In this document: positions 1 to 9,016 of the stretch, piece after piece | Layout: each line of letters opens with the position of its first letter | Numbering within the stretch: position 1 is the stretch's first letter | Assembly: GCA_001725325.1 (NCBI GenBank) | Contig: MEFY01000002.1 | Span: forward strand, 747,559-811,558 | DNA from: Leifsonia sp. SCN 70-46 | Lineage (GTDB): Bacteria; Actinomycetota; Actinomycetes; Actinomycetales; Microbacteriaceae | DNA length: 64,000 nt | Reading direction: 5' to 3' | Program-made: the position numbers and the translations under genes | The notes under the pieces: generated by a model | Database searches by the model: none | The model's input: the letters and a program-made list of their open reading frames with translations, nothing else | What the model was told of the DNA's origin: nothing

Positions 1-722
1 AGACCAAGGGCGGCATCATGACGAAGCTCATCGAGCGCAACACGGCGATCCCGACCAAGCGCAGCGAGACCTTCACGACGGCCGACGACAACCAGCCGTC
101 CGTCGCGATCCAGGTCTTCCAGGGCGAGCGCGAGTTCACGAGGGACAACAAGAACCTCGGCACGTTCGAGCTCACGGGCATCGCTCCCGCGCCCCGCGGC
201 ATCCCGCAGGTCGAGGTGACCTTCGACATCGACGCCAACGGCATCGTGCACGTGTCCGCCAAGGACAAGGGCACCGGCAAGGAGCAGTCGATGACGATCA
301 CCGGCGGCAGCTCGCTGTCGAAGGAGGACATCGAGCGCATGGTGCGCGAGGGCGAGGAGCACGCCGCAGAGGACAAGGCCCGCCGCGAGGCCGCCGAGGT
401 CCGCAACACCGCCGAGCAGCTCGCCTACTCGACCGACAAGCTCATCAAGGACAACGAGGACAAGCTCCCCGCCGACGTGAAGAGCGACGTGCAGGCCGAC
501 GTCGACGCGCTCAAGACGGCGCTCGCCGGAGACGACGAGGCCGCGGTCAAGACCGCGTTCGACAAGCTCACCGAGAGCCAGCAGAAGCTCGGCCAGGCCA
601 TCTACTCGGCCCAGCAGGAGCCTGCGGCCCCCGAGGGTGACGCGCCCGCAGAGGAGCAGGGCAGCGACGAGGACATCGTCGACGCCGAGGTCGTGGACGA
701 CGAGGAAGAGCCCAAGAAGTAG
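1..722 (+). CDS. dnaK: Molecular chaperone DnaK (Hsp70), 3' part only
   Basis: The gene enters from outside the window; the first complete codon is at base 3 and the stop is TAG at 720-722. The visible 239 residues are the substrate-binding part of Hsp70: the [10 protein letters not shown] start of the beta-sandwich, the [17 protein letters not shown] strand, the helical lid, and an acidic tail rich in Asp/Glu. DnaK binds exposed hydrophobic stretches of unfolded cytoplasmic proteins in an ATP-driven cycle with DnaJ and GrpE. The stop codon directly abuts the grpE ATG, so the two are probably translated from one mRNA. The promoter, where an HspR operator (HAIR) would be expected, lies outside the window. 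Confidence 0.97.
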   Translation, partial: TKGGIMTKLIERNTAIPTKRSETFTTADDNQPSVAIQVFQGEREFTRDNKNLGTFELTGIAPAPRGIPQVEVTFDIDANGIVHVSAKDKGTGKEQSMTITGGSSLSKEDIERMVREGEEHAAEDKARREAAEVRNTAEQLAYSTDKLIKDNEDKLPADVKSDVQADVDALKTALAGDDEAAVKTAFDKLTESQQKLGQAIYSAQQEPAAPEGDAPAEEQGSDEDIVDAEVVDDEEEPKK

Positions 723-1319
723 ATGGCTGACACCGAGAACAACGAGGAGCAGGAGCCGGTCATCCGCGACAAGCGGAGGATCGACCCCGAGACCGGCGAT
801 GTTCGCGAGCCCCAGGCGGAGGCGTCCGACGAGGACGCCCCCGCCGAGGGTGAGCCGCTGAGCGACGAGGACCAGGTGCTGCTCGACCAGGCGGCCACCG
901 ACCTCGTCGCCGAGATGCGCAGCGACATGCTGCGCGCGCAGGCCGAGCTCGTGAACTTCCGCACGCGCGTCGAGCGCGACCGCCAGGCGAACCGCGACGC
1001 GGTCATCGCCGAGGTGATCCGCTCGCTGCTGCCCGCCATGGACGACCTCGCGCGCGCCGAGGCGCACGGAGACCTCGTCGAGGGCGCACCTCTCACGCTC
1101 GTCGCGCAGAAGATCCGCGGCGCGTTCGAGAAGTACGGCCTCACGCAGGTCGGCGAGAAGGGCGAGCCCTTCGACCCGTCGTTCCACGAGGCCGTCGTGC
1201 AGCTGCCGAACCCGGACGTGACGGTCAACACGATCGCCGACGTGATCGAGCCCGGCTACCTCCTGGGCGAGCGCCTCGTGCGCCCGGCCAAGGTCGCCGT
1301 CTTCGTGCCGGCCGAGTAG
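723..1319 (+). CDS. grpE: Nucleotide exchange factor GrpE
   Basis: 198 residues. GrpE releases ADP from DnaK in the cytoplasm. An acidic, probably disordered N-terminus (about 1-60) is followed by the long dimerising helix (about 60-115, containing MRAQAELVNFRTRVERD-like heptads) and the C-terminal beta domain with the family signature around FDPSFHEAVVQ and the GYLLGERLVRPAKV strand near the end. The ATG follows the dnaK stop without a gap. It is the second gene of the chaperone operon and is expected to be HspR-controlled, as in Streptomyces and mycobacteria (family knowledge). Nothing is unusual about it. Confidence 0.97.
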   Translation: MADTENNEEQEPVIRDKRRIDPETGDVREPQAEASDEDAPAEGEPLSDEDQVLLDQAATDLVAEMRSDMLRAQAELVNFRTRVERDRQANRDAVIAEVIRSLLPAMDDLARAEAHGDLVEGAPLTLVAQKIRGAFEKYGLTQVGEKGEPFDPSFHEAVVQLPNPDVTVNTIADVIEPGYLLGERLVRPAKVAVFVPAE

Positions 1320-1344
1320 TTTCCCCGAAGGACACAGGAGCGAC

Positions 1345-2319
1345 ATGGCCAGCCAGGACTGGTTCGACAAGGACTTCTACGCCGTGCTCGGCGTCGCGAA
1401 GAACGTGTCCGAAGCCGACCTCAAGAAGACGTACCGCAAGCTCGCGCGGCAGTACCACCCCGACTCGAACGCGGGTGATCCGAAGGCCGAGGCGCGGTTC
1501 AAGGAGATCAGCGAGGCGCACTCGGTGCTCTCCGACCCCGAGCTGCGCAAGGAGTACGACCAGATCCGCGCCATGGGCTCGGGCGCCCGCTTCCAGGCGG
1601 GCGGCCCCCAGGGCGCGGGCTTCGAGGATGTCTTCGGCGGCCTGTTCAACCAGGGCGGCCGCCAGCAGTCGAGCGCGAGCTTCGAGGACCTCCTCGGAGG
1701 CATGTTCGGCGGCTCGGGCGGATTCGGCAGCACCTCGGGCGGGTTCCGCGGCAACGGCGGACCCACCAAGGGCCGTGACGTCTCCGCGAACACGACGCTC
1801 GACTTCGTGACGGCGATCCGGGGGGAGACGATCAAGCTGCAGCCCCAGGGCGGCAGCGCGATCAACGTCAAGATCCCGGAGGGCGTCATCGACGGCCAGA
1901 AGATCCGCCTCAAGGGCAAGGGCGAGCCGAGCCCCGACGGCGGAGTGGCGGGCGACCTCGTGCTCACCGTCTCGGTGCGCAAGCACCCCGTGTTCGAGCG
2001 CGACGGGCAGAACCTGCGCGTCGTCGTCCCCGTGACCTTCGCGGAGGCCACGCTCGGCGCGACCATCGAGGTGCCCACCCTGGGCGGCGAGCCCGTGAAG
2101 CTGCGGGTCGCCGCGGGGACGCCGAGCGGGCGCATCCTGCGGGTCAAGGGCAGGGGCGTCACCTCGTCGAAGGGCGAGGGCGACCTGCTCGCCGAGGTGC
2201 AGGTGGCGGTTCCCAGCCACCTGACCGCCGACGCGCTCAAGCACCTCGAGGCGTTCGCGAAGGCCATGCCCAACGAGAACCCGCGCGACGAGCTCATCGA
2301 GAGGGCCAAGGCGAGCTGA
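1345..2319 (+). CDS. dnaJ: Co-chaperone DnaJ without zinc finger (type II J-protein)
   Basis: 324 residues. The J-domain is at about 8-75, with the HPD motif at 38-40 that stimulates DnaK ATPase. It is followed by a long Gly/Phe-rich linker (about 85-150) with repeated GGMFGG-type segments, and by the two beta-barrel substrate-binding domains (about 155-310, with LKGKGEPSPDGG and VKGRGV). There are no cysteines, so the four CXXCXGXG zinc repeats of classical DnaJ are absent. This is the DnaJ1/CbpA-like form found in actinobacterial dnaK operons. An AGGAG ribosome site lies at 1336-1340. The TGA overlaps the hspR ATG by one base. A zinc-containing DnaJ2 would be expected elsewhere in the genome. 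Confidence 0.93.
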   Translation: MASQDWFDKDFYAVLGVAKNVSEADLKKTYRKLARQYHPDSNAGDPKAEARFKEISEAHSVLSDPELRKEYDQIRAMGSGARFQAGGPQGAGFEDVFGGLFNQGGRQQSSASFEDLLGGMFGGSGGFGSTSGGFRGNGGPTKGRDVSANTTLDFVTAIRGETIKLQPQGGSAINVKIPEGVIDGQKIRLKGKGEPSPDGGVAGDLVLTVSVRKHPVFERDGQNLRVVVPVTFAEATLGATIEVPTLGGEPVKLRVAAGTPSGRILRVKGRGVTSSKGEGDLLAEVQVAVPSHLTADALKHLEAFAKAMPNENPRDELIERAKAS

Positions 2320-2738
2320 TGGACATGGATGCCGACACCCCCGTCTTCGCCATCGCGGCGGCCGCGGAGCTCGCCGGCATGCACCCGCAGACCCTCCGCC
2401 AGTACGACAGGCTCGGGCTCGTGAGCCCGCGCCGGACGGCCGGGCAGTCCCGCCGGTACTCCCTGCGCGACGTGGCCCAGCTGCGCGAGATCGCCTCGCT
2501 CAGCGCTGAGGGCCTCAACCTCGAGGGCATCCGCCGCATCCTCTCGCTCGAGAACCAGGTGTCCATGCTCACCGAGCGCGTGCGCGAGCTCGAGCACGCC
2601 CTCGCCGACGAGCTGCTTGCCCGACCCGGGCGCCGCGTCTTCGCGGCGGGTGCCGAGGGCGACGTGGTGTCGCTGCGCGCGGGGGAGCGGGCCAAGCGCA
2701 GCAACGCGGTAGTCGTGTGGCGCGCGCTCGAGCGATGA
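2319..2738 (+). CDS. hspR: Heat-shock repressor HspR, MerR family
   Basis: 139 residues. The N-terminal winged HTH of the MerR family spans about 10-78: [31 protein letters not shown], then the wing [15 protein letters not shown]. It is followed by a dimerising coiled coil at about 80-105 and a short basic tail. HspR represses the dnaK operon by binding HAIR repeats and uses DnaK as co-repressor; this is known from Streptomyces and mycobacteria. Its place after dnaJ matches that role. The start overlaps the dnaJ stop (TGATG) and its own stop overlaps the next gene by four bases, so translation is coupled. No HAIR element was found inside the window. Confidence 0.95.
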   Translation: MDMDADTPVFAIAAAAELAGMHPQTLRQYDRLGLVSPRRTAGQSRRYSLRDVAQLREIASLSAEGLNLEGIRRILSLENQVSMLTERVRELEHALADELLARPGRRVFAAGAEGDVVSLRAGERAKRSNAVVVWRALER

Positions 2739-3811
2739 ACCTCGACACCCTGCGACGGCGCCCCGACCTCGAGGCGCCGGAGCTGCGCGCGTGGGATGCC
2801 GCCGACACCCTCATCCTCGACGAGGCCCCCGGTCTCGCCGCCGCGAGCGGGCTCACGATCATCGGCGACGAGTACGGCGCACTCACGCTGGGCGCGCTGG
2901 AGGCCGGTGCCTCCGGGCTGCGCGTGCACCAGGACTCGCTCGCGGGGGAGCGCGCGATAGCCGCGAACCTCGGGGACGGGGACTACCGGCTGCTGCCCCT
3001 CGCGCCCGAGCTCGTCGAGGGGGCGACCCTAGTGCTGCTGCGCCTGCCCCGGTCGCTCGACGCGCTCGAGCAGATCGCGGCCCTCATCGCGGCCCACGCG
3101 TCGCCCCACGTCGTGGTCGTCGCGGGCGGGCGGCTCAAGCACATGAGCGTCTCGATGAACGAGGTGCTCCTGCGCCACTTCGACACCGTCGACGTGACGC
3201 ACGCGCGGCAGAAGTCGCGCGTGCTCGTCGCGCGCGCGCCGCGGCCCGGCGGGCTCGCCGAGCCGCGGCGGCAGCGGCACGACGGCCTGTGGGTCGTGGC
3301 CACGGGCGGGGTGTTCGCGGGCACGTCGATCGACATCGGCACCCGCGCCCTGCTCGGGGTGCTCGACAAGGTGCCGCCGTTCGAGAGCGCCGTCGACCTG
3401 GGGTGCGGCACGGGCATCCTCGCCGCGACGCTCTCGCGGCTCAACCCGGCGGCGCGCGTGCTCGCGTCCGACCGGTCGGCGGCCGCCGTCGAGTCGGCAC
3501 GGCTCACGATGCAGGCCAACGGGCTCGACGTGCGGGTGACGCGCGACGACGCGCTCGGCGACGAACCCGACGGCAGCGTCGACCTCGTCGTGCTCAACCC
3601 GCCGTTCCACAGCGGTGCGGCCGTGCATCCCGGCGTCTCGACGGCGCTCTTCGCCGCGGCGGGACGCGTGCTGCGCCCCGGCGGCGAGCTGTGGGCGGTC
3701 TGGAACTCGCACCTGCAGTACCGCCCCACCCTCGAGCGGCTCGTCGGGACCACCCGGCAGATCGCCCGCACCCCCAAGTTCACGATCACCGCCTCACGGA
3801 AAGGATCCTGA
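2735..3811 (+). CDS. Class I SAM methyltransferase, RsmC/RlmG-like
   Basis: 358 residues. The C-terminal half is a Rossmann methyltransferase, with the SAM loop [13 protein letters not shown] at about 221-233 and the catalytic NPPFHSG at about 289-295. That NPPF motif is typical of N2-guanine (and N6-adenine) methyltransferases of rRNA. The N-terminal half looks like the non-catalytic duplicated domain of RsmC/RlmG. The start chosen is the ATG that overlaps the hspR TGA by four bases; an upstream GTG at 2717 would lie within hspR. The gene is placed between hspR and clpB with overlaps on both sides, so it belongs to the heat-shock operon. The exact rRNA base cannot be told from sequence. Confidence 0.8.
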   Translation: MNLDTLRRRPDLEAPELRAWDAADTLILDEAPGLAAASGLTIIGDEYGALTLGALEAGASGLRVHQDSLAGERAIAANLGDGDYRLLPLAPELVEGATLVLLRLPRSLDALEQIAALIAAHASPHVVVVAGGRLKHMSVSMNEVLLRHFDTVDVTHARQKSRVLVARAPRPGGLAEPRRQRHDGLWVVATGGVFAGTSIDIGTRALLGVLDKVPPFESAVDLGCGTGILAATLSRLNPAARVLASDRSAAAVESARLTMQANGLDVRVTRDDALGDEPDGSVDLVVLNPPFHSGAAVHPGVSTALFAAAGRVLRPGGELWAVWNSHLQYRPTLERLVGTTRQIARTPKFTITASRKGS

Positions 3812-5964
3812 TGGCCAACATGCAAGGCGCTCCCGCAAGCGACGAGGAGCAGAAGACCGCACTCCAGCGCTACGGGGTGAACCTCACCGACATCGCGCGC
3901 GCCGGCAAGCTCGACCCCGTCATCGGACGCGACTCCGAGATCCGGCGCGTGAGCCAGGTGCTCACGCGCCGCACCAAGAACAACCCGGTGCTCATCGGGG
4001 AGCCCGGCGTCGGCAAGACCGCCGTCGTCGAGGGCCTCGCCCAGCGCATCGTCGCGGGCGACGTCGCCGACTCGCTCAAGGACAAGCAGCTCGTGTCGCT
4101 CGACCTCGCGGCGCTCGTCGCGGGCGCGAAGTACCGCGGCGAGTTCGAGGAGCGGCTCAAGGCCGTCCTCAAGGAGATCAACGACTCCGACGGTCAGATC
4201 ATCACCTTCATCGACGAGCTGCACACGCTCATGGGCGCCGGCGGCGGCGAGGGGTCGGTCGCGGCGGCCAACATGCTCAAGCCCATGCTCGCGCGCGGCG
4301 AGCTGCGCCTCATCGGCGCGACGACCCTCGACGAGTACCGCCAGTACATCGAGAAGGATGCCGCCCTCGAGCGGCGCTTCCAGCAGGTGTTCGTGGGCGA
4401 GCCCTCCGTCGAGGACACGATCGCCATCCTCCGCGGGCTCAAGGAGCGCTACGAGGCGCACCACAAGGTCGCCATCACCGACGCCGCCCTCGTCGCGGCC
4501 GCGACCCTCAGCAACCGCTACATCACGGGGCGCAAGCTGCCCGACAAGGCCATCGACCTCATCGACGAGGCCGGCTCGCGGCTCAAGATGGAGATCGACT
4601 CGTCGCCCGTCGAGATCGACCAGCTCAAGCGCGCCGTCGACCGGCTGCGCATCGAGGAGCTCGCCCTCAAGAAGGAGAAGGACGACGCGTCGAAGGCGCG
4701 CCTCGCCAAGCTGCGCGAGGACTTGGCCGAGCGCTCGGCCGAGCTCGAGGAGCTCGAGAAGCGCTGGAAGGCCGAGAAGGCCTCGCTCACGGGCGTGGGC
4801 GACCTCAAGATGCAGCTCAACGACGCGCGCATCGAGCTCGACAAGGCGATGCGGGCGGGCGACTACCAGAAGGCGTCGCAGCTCAACTACGAGACGATCC
4901 CCGGCATCGAGTCCGCACTCAAGGCCGCGGAGTCGGCGGAGCCCATCGAGGCGCGCATGGTCAACGACTCGGTGACCGACGAGGACATCGCCTCCGTGGT
5001 CGCGGCGTGGACGGGCATCCCGCTCGACCGCCTCACCCGGGGCGAGGGCGAGAAGCTCCTGCACCTCGAGAGCGAGCTCGGCAGGCGCCTCATCGGCCAG
5101 AAGGACGCGGTCCGTGCCGTGTCGGAGGCCGTGCGCCGCACGCGCGCGGGCATCTCCGACCCCGACCGTCCGACGGGCTCGTTCCTCTTCCTCGGCCCGA
5201 CGGGCGTGGGCAAGACGGAGCTCGCGAAGGCGCTCGCCGAGTACCTGTTCGACGACGAGAAGGCGCTCGTGCGCATCGACATGAGCGAGTACGGCGAGAA
5301 GCACTCCGTCGCACGCCTCGTGGGCGCCCCTCCCGGCTACATCGGGTACGAGCAGGGCGGCCAGCTCACGGAGGCCGTGCGGCGCCGACCGTACTCGGTC
5401 ATCCTCCTCGACGAGGTCGAGAAGGCGCACCCCGAGGTGTTCGACATCCTGCTGCAGGTGCTCGACGACGGCCGGCTCACCGACGGCCAGGGCCGTACCG
5501 TCGACTTCCGCAACGTCATCCTGATCCTCACGTCGAACCTCGGCAGCCAGTTCATCACCGACCAGGACGTGCCGTGGGAGGAGCGCAAGAAGGCCGTCGA
5601 CGACCTCGTGCGCAAGGCGTTCAAGCCCGAGTTCGTCAACCGCCTCGACGACATCGTCGTGTTCGCACCGCTCTCGACAGACGACCTCGGCTACATCGTC
5701 GAGCTCTACATCGAGAGGCTCGCGAAGCGGCTCGTCGGCCGACGTCTCGAGCTCGCCGTGACCCCGGATGCGCGGGCGTGGCTCGCCGAGCGGGGCTACG
5801 ACCCCATCTACGGCGCGCGTCCGCTGCGCAGGCTCATGCAGCACGAGATCGACGACGAGCTCGCGCGCGCGCTCATCGCGGGGGACATCCGCGACGGCGA
5901 CACCGTGCTCGTCGAGATCGCGGAGGGCGGAGACGGCCTCGCGGTGCGGAGGATGGAGGGCTAG
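3811..5964 (+). CDS. clpB: Disaggregase ClpB lacking the N-terminal domain
   Basis: 717 residues against about 860 for usual ClpB. It begins just before the first AAA+ module: Walker A GEPGVGKT at 63-70 and Walker [11 protein letters not shown]. The complete coiled-coil M-domain follows (about 240-360, ending WKAEKASL...), then the second AAA+ module with GPTGVGKT from 462 and the C-terminal small domain. The roughly 145-residue N-domain is missing. The M-domain identifies it as ClpB rather than ClpA or ClpC. With DnaK it resolubilises aggregates in the cytoplasm. The ATG overlaps the preceding TGA by one base. E. coli makes a similar short form by internal initiation; here only the short form can be read. 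Confidence 0.93.
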   Translation: MANMQGAPASDEEQKTALQRYGVNLTDIARAGKLDPVIGRDSEIRRVSQVLTRRTKNNPVLIGEPGVGKTAVVEGLAQRIVAGDVADSLKDKQLVSLDLAALVAGAKYRGEFEERLKAVLKEINDSDGQIITFIDELHTLMGAGGGEGSVAAANMLKPMLARGELRLIGATTLDEYRQYIEKDAALERRFQQVFVGEPSVEDTIAILRGLKERYEAHHKVAITDAALVAAATLSNRYITGRKLPDKAIDLIDEAGSRLKMEIDSSPVEIDQLKRAVDRLRIEELALKKEKDDASKARLAKLREDLAERSAELEELEKRWKAEKASLTGVGDLKMQLNDARIELDKAMRAGDYQKASQLNYETIPGIESALKAAESAEPIEARMVNDSVTDEDIASVVAAWTGIPLDRLTRGEGEKLLHLESELGRRLIGQKDAVRAVSEAVRRTRAGISDPDRPTGSFLFLGPTGVGKTELAKALAEYLFDDEKALVRIDMSEYGEKHSVARLVGAPPGYIGYEQGGQLTEAVRRRPYSVILLDEVEKAHPEVFDILLQVLDDGRLTDGQGRTVDFRNVILILTSNLGSQFITDQDVPWEERKKAVDDLVRKAFKPEFVNRLDDIVVFAPLSTDDLGYIVELYIERLAKRLVGRRLELAVTPDARAWLAERGYDPIYGARPLRRLMQHEIDDELARALIAGDIRDGDTVLVEIAEGGDGLAVRRMEG

Positions 5965-5974
5965 CGCGCGAGCG

Positions 5975-5980
5975 TAGGCT
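5975..5980 (+). promoter_or_regulatory. -10 box for leaderless dehydrogenase gene
   Basis: TAGGCT followed by six bases (CGGAGC) and the ATG at 5987. This is the TANNNT-N6-start arrangement of actinobacterial leaderless promoters. It supports the chosen start and separates this gene from the clpB operon. Confidence 0.65.
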
Positions 5981-5986
5981 CGGAGC

Positions 5987-7036
5987 ATGCGCGCGACACT
6001 GCTCTACGGCGATCACGACATCCGCATCGAGGATGTGCCCGACCCCGTGCTCTCGACGGGCGGCGACGCCATCGTGCGCGTCGTCGCGGCCTGCGTGTGC
6101 GGCTCGGACCTGTGGGGCTACCGGGGCGTGGTCCCCACCCGCGGCCCGCGCCGCATCGGCCACGAGTTCGTGGGCGTCGTCGAATCGGTGGGACCCGACG
6201 TCGAGAGGATCGCCGTGGGCGACTTCGTCATCGCGCCCTTCTACGACTGCGACATGACGTGCGCGAACTGCCTCAACGGCGTGAGCACCTCGTGCCTGCA
6301 CGGCGGCTGGTGGGGCGCGGATGACCGCATGGGCGGTTTCGCCGACGGCGCGCAGGGCCAGTACGTGCGCGTGCCGCACGCCGACGGCACCCTCGTCGCG
6401 ACGCCGGGGCAGCCCGACCCCGCGCTCGTGCCCGGGCTGCTCACCCTCGCCGACGTCATGGGGACGGGCCACCACGCGGCACTCTCCGCCGGTGTGACCG
6501 AGGGCAGCACTGTCGTCGTCGTGGGCGACGGAGCCGTCGGCCTGTGCGCCGTGCTCGCCGCGAAGCGGCTCGGGGCATCCCGCATCGTCGCCATGTCGCG
6601 GCACGCCGAGCGGCAGGCCGTCGCCCGCGAGTTCGGCGCCACCGACATCGTGGAGGAGCGCGGCGCCGAGGGCATCGCGCGCGTCAAGGAGCTGTTCGAC
6701 GGCATCGGGCCCGATTGCGTGCTCGAGTGCGTCGGCACCACCGAGTCGATGGACCAGGCGATCCGCAGCGCGCGGCCGGGCGGCATGGTCGGCTACGTGG
6801 GGGTTCCCAACGGCGGTTCCGAGCTGCCCATCCGCCTCATGTTCGGCACCAACGTCGGCGCCAACGGCGGCGTCGCGCCCGTGCGCAACTACATCGAGGA
6901 GCTGCTGCCCGAGGTGCTCTCCGGCGCGATCGACCCCGGCCGTGTCTTCGACCTCGAGCTGCCGCTCGAGGAGGTCGCCGAGGCCTACGCCGCGATGGAC
7001 GAGCGTCGCGCGATCAAGGTGCTGCTGCGCCCCTAG
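5987..7036 (+). CDS. Zinc-dependent alcohol dehydrogenase family protein
   Basis: 349 residues of the medium-chain dehydrogenase superfamily. The catalytic zinc Cys is in CGSDLWGY and the His-Glu pair in GHEF. A structural-zinc lobe carries CDMTCANC...C, with three rather than two residues between the first two cysteines, as in one actinobacterial subgroup. The Rossmann fold has VVVGDGAVGLCAV at about 166-178. It oxidises an alcohol or reduces an aldehyde with NAD(P); the substrate cannot be inferred. It is probably transcribed alone. It converges with the next gene: both stops share the CTAG at 7033-7036. Confidence 0.85.
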   Translation: MRATLLYGDHDIRIEDVPDPVLSTGGDAIVRVVAACVCGSDLWGYRGVVPTRGPRRIGHEFVGVVESVGPDVERIAVGDFVIAPFYDCDMTCANCLNGVSTSCLHGGWWGADDRMGGFADGAQGQYVRVPHADGTLVATPGQPDPALVPGLLTLADVMGTGHHAALSAGVTEGSTVVVVGDGAVGLCAVLAAKRLGASRIVAMSRHAERQAVAREFGATDIVEERGAEGIARVKELFDGIGPDCVLECVGTTESMDQAIRSARPGGMVGYVGVPNGGSELPIRLMFGTNVGANGGVAPVRNYIEELLPEVLSGAIDPGRVFDLELPLEEVAEAYAAMDERRAIKVLLRP

Positions 7037-7401
7037 GGCACGGCGATGCGCACGAGCCACGAGCCGAGCGCGAAGAGGCCCACCACGGCGAGGCACGCGA
7101 CGAGCGGCACGACGAACGCGACCCGGCGCCGGGCGATGAACACGACGGACGTGATGATGCCCGCGAGCGCGATGACCGCCGGGCCCGCCGTCGCGAGCAG
7201 GGTGCCCACGCTGATCACGAGCCCGTTGCACGCCTCAGACGAGTCCGCGCAGCTCAGGGTCGCCACGCTGAAGCCGAAGCCCAGGAAGACGAACAGGGCG
7301 GTGAGCAGCAGCAGGATGAACAGCAGGAACACCGTGAGGAGGAAGTCCCACGTGCGCGGGGGCTTCGCCGCCGCATCCTCGATGATGATCTCGTCAGCCA
7401 T
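7033..7401 (-). CDS. Small membrane protein, unknown function
   Basis: 122 residues with three hydrophobic segments (about 17-50, 60-88 and 95-115), probably three or four membrane helices. A short acidic N-terminus precedes them, and two cysteines lie in the loop after the first segment (SCADSSEACNG). I do not recognise a family. The ATG overlaps the stop of the GntR gene by one base, so the two are co-transcribed. A membrane target or partner of that regulator is possible, but there is no direct evidence. Its stop shares a CTAG with the convergent dehydrogenase. Confidence 0.75.
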   Translation of the reverse strand: MADEIIIEDAAAKPPRTWDFLLTVFLLFILLLLTALFVFLGFGFSVATLSCADSSEACNGLVISVGTLLATAGPAVIALAGIITSVVFIARRRVAFVVPLVACLAVVGLFALGSWLVRIAVP

Positions 7402-8045
7402 CAGTCCTGGGGCACCTCTATCTGGGCGAGCAGTTTGATCGCGTCGCGTGCGAACTGCACGTCGCGCAGGCGCACGGCCTCGAGCAGGAGGCCCTGCGCG
7501 CGGCCGAGGGCCTCGAGGTCGATGTAGGCGGGCAGGTGCAGGCTGCCGAGCCGCACGATGTGCACGACCGAGACGATCGCGCGCTGCAGCGCGGCGTTCT
7601 CCGACTCGGCGGGCAGGCGGCTGAAGAACTGGAAGTTCATCGTCGCGATGCGCTGCACCTCGCCGAGCGTGAGGCTCGCGAGGAACTGCGAGTGGTCGTC
7701 CTCCATGAGGTCGAACGAGGCCTCGCTCGCCCGCGGGATGACCTCCTCGACGAGCGCGCGGTAGAGGGCGAGCCACACGATGTAGGCCTGCGCGGTCTGG
7801 CTGGGGGTCACGACCGCCACGCGCGTGAAGCGGCTCGGGGATGCCTCGATGATGCCGATCTCGCGCAGCCGCTGCAGGGCCTCGCGCACGGGCGTGCGCG
7901 AGACGCCGAACTGCGCGGCGAGGGCCGCGTCGCTGATGCGCTCGCCCGGGAGGAGCGTGCCCTCGTGCACCGCGGCGAGGATCTGCTCGAAGACCGTGGT
8001 CACGACCTTGCTCGTCGCGAGCTTGTCATCGTCCCCGTCGGTCAC
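7401..8045 (-). CDS. GntR-family transcriptional regulator (FadR/VanR-like)
   Basis: 214 residues. The winged HTH of GntR regulators is at about 15-80, with LLPGERISDAALAAQFGVSRTPVREALQRLREIG in the usual arrangement. A helical ligand-binding domain (about 90-210) of the FCD type follows, although the metal-binding His pattern is weak. GntR proteins of this sort sense carboxylic acids. The start is a GTG placed six bases after a TAGGAT box. The gene diverges from an AEC-type carrier 35 bases away and is coupled to a small membrane protein. Control of the carrier is a reasonable inference. Confidence 0.88.
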   Translation of the reverse strand: MTDGDDDKLATSKVVTTVFEQILAAVHEGTLLPGERISDAALAAQFGVSRTPVREALQRLREIGIIEASPSRFTRVAVVTPSQTAQAYIVWLALYRALVEEVIPRASEASFDLMEDDHSQFLASLTLGEVQRIATMNFQFFSRLPAESENAALQRAIVSVVHIVRLGSLHLPAYIDLEALGRAQGLLLEAVRLRDVQFARDAIKLLAQIEVPQD

Positions 8046-8051
8046 GCTCCG

Positions 8052-8057
8052 ATCCTA
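8052..8057 (-). promoter_or_regulatory. -10 box for leaderless gntR-type gene
   Basis: Reads TAGGAT on the minus strand, then CGGAGC and the GTG start at 8045. It lies 11 bp from the -10 of the divergent carrier gene, so the two promoters overlap. Confidence 0.65.
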
Positions 8058-8068
8058 GGGGGATGCGC

Positions 8069-8074
8069 CAGACT
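8069..8074 (+). promoter_or_regulatory. -10 box for leaderless AEC carrier gene
   Basis: CAGACT followed by GGTGTG and the ATG at 8081. This favours the start at 8081 over the in-frame ATG at 8063, which would precede the promoter. Confidence 0.55.
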
Positions 8075-8080
8075 GGTGTG

Positions 8081-9004
8081 ATGCTCGGGGTGCTCACGGG
8101 GTTCGCGATCATCGCGTTCATCATCCTCGTCGGCTACGTCGTGGGGCGCACGGGGGTGCTCGGCGAGCACGCGCGGTTCGTCGTGGGGCGTCTCGCGTTC
8201 TACGTGCTCGGGCCCTGCCTGCTCTTCACGGTGCTCGCCGACGCCGACGTGCACGTGCTGTTCTCGTCGCTGCTGCCCGTGTCGCTCATCGCCGCCGCGG
8301 TGGTCGGGCTCGCGTTCGTCCTCGTCGCGCGGCTCGTGTGGAGGCGGGCCGTGTCGGAGTCCGTCGTCGGGTCGCTCGCGTCTGGGTACGTCAACGCGAA
8401 CAACATCGGCATCCCCGTGGCGCTGTACGTGCTGGGGGATCCGGCGTACTCGGCGCCGGTCATCCTGCTGCAGCTGCTCGTGTTCGCGCCCGTGGCCCTC
8501 ACGATCCTCGACATCCAGGATCGCGGCCGCGTCTCGGTGCGGCGGATCCTCGCGCAGCCGTTCACCAACCCGATCATCATCGCCTCGCTCGTGGGCGTGC
8601 TGCTCGCGGTGTTCGAGGTGAGGCTCCCCGACCCGGTCATGGAGCCGTTCCGCCTCATCGGCGCGGCGATGGTGCCGGTCGTGCTCATGAGCTTCGGGAT
8701 GTCTCTGCACGGGCAGCGGCCGCTCGCCCCGGGCTCGCAGCGGCGCGACGTGCTCGTCGCGTCTGCCCTCAAGCTCGTCGCGATGCCTCTCGTGGCGTGG
8801 GGCGTCGGGCACTTCCTGTTCGGGCTGGAGGGGCGCGCGCTCTTCGTCGTGACCGTGCTCGCGGCCCTGCCGACCGCGCAGAACGTGTTCAACTACGCGC
8901 AGCGGTACGAGCGCGGGGAGATCCTCGCGCGGGACGTCGTGCTCATCACGACCCTCGGGTCGCTGCCCGTGCTGCTCGTGGTGGCGGCGCTGCTCGCGCC
9001 GTAG
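8081..9004 (+). CDS. AEC family transporter (auxin efflux carrier-like)
   Basis: 307 residues with about ten hydrophobic segments and the two-fold repeated layout of the AEC family. A helical bundle near the N-terminus (LGVLTGFAIIAFIILVGYV) comes first, then the conserved SGYVNANNIGIPVALYVLGD near 110, and a C-terminal half with MVPVVLMSFGMSL. Members export or import organic anions such as malate or malonate; the cargo is unknown. The ATG at 8081 is preferred because of the leaderless promoter. The divergent GntR regulator may control it. It is convergent with exonuclease III downstream. Confidence 0.85.
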   Translation: MLGVLTGFAIIAFIILVGYVVGRTGVLGEHARFVVGRLAFYVLGPCLLFTVLADADVHVLFSSLLPVSLIAAAVVGLAFVLVARLVWRRAVSESVVGSLASGYVNANNIGIPVALYVLGDPAYSAPVILLQLLVFAPVALTILDIQDRGRVSVRRILAQPFTNPIIIASLVGVLLAVFEVRLPDPVMEPFRLIGAAMVPVVLMSFGMSLHGQRPLAPGSQRRDVLVASALKLVAMPLVAWGVGHFLFGLEGRALFVVTVLAALPTAQNVFNYAQRYERGEILARDVVLITTLGSLPVLLVVAALLAP

Positions 9005-9016
9005 ACCCGCGGCGCG

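Noticed and set aside
2791-3810. Long in-frame reading frame upstream of clpB that could be its missing N-domain
   Set aside because: It is read in another frame of the methyltransferase gene; the translation is Arg/Ala/Pro-rich and has no resemblance to the ClpB N-domain.
8063-8080. ATG at 8063 as start of the AEC carrier
   Set aside because: It would lie upstream of the likely -10 box and adds residues unlike the hydrophobic start of the family; 8081 fits better.
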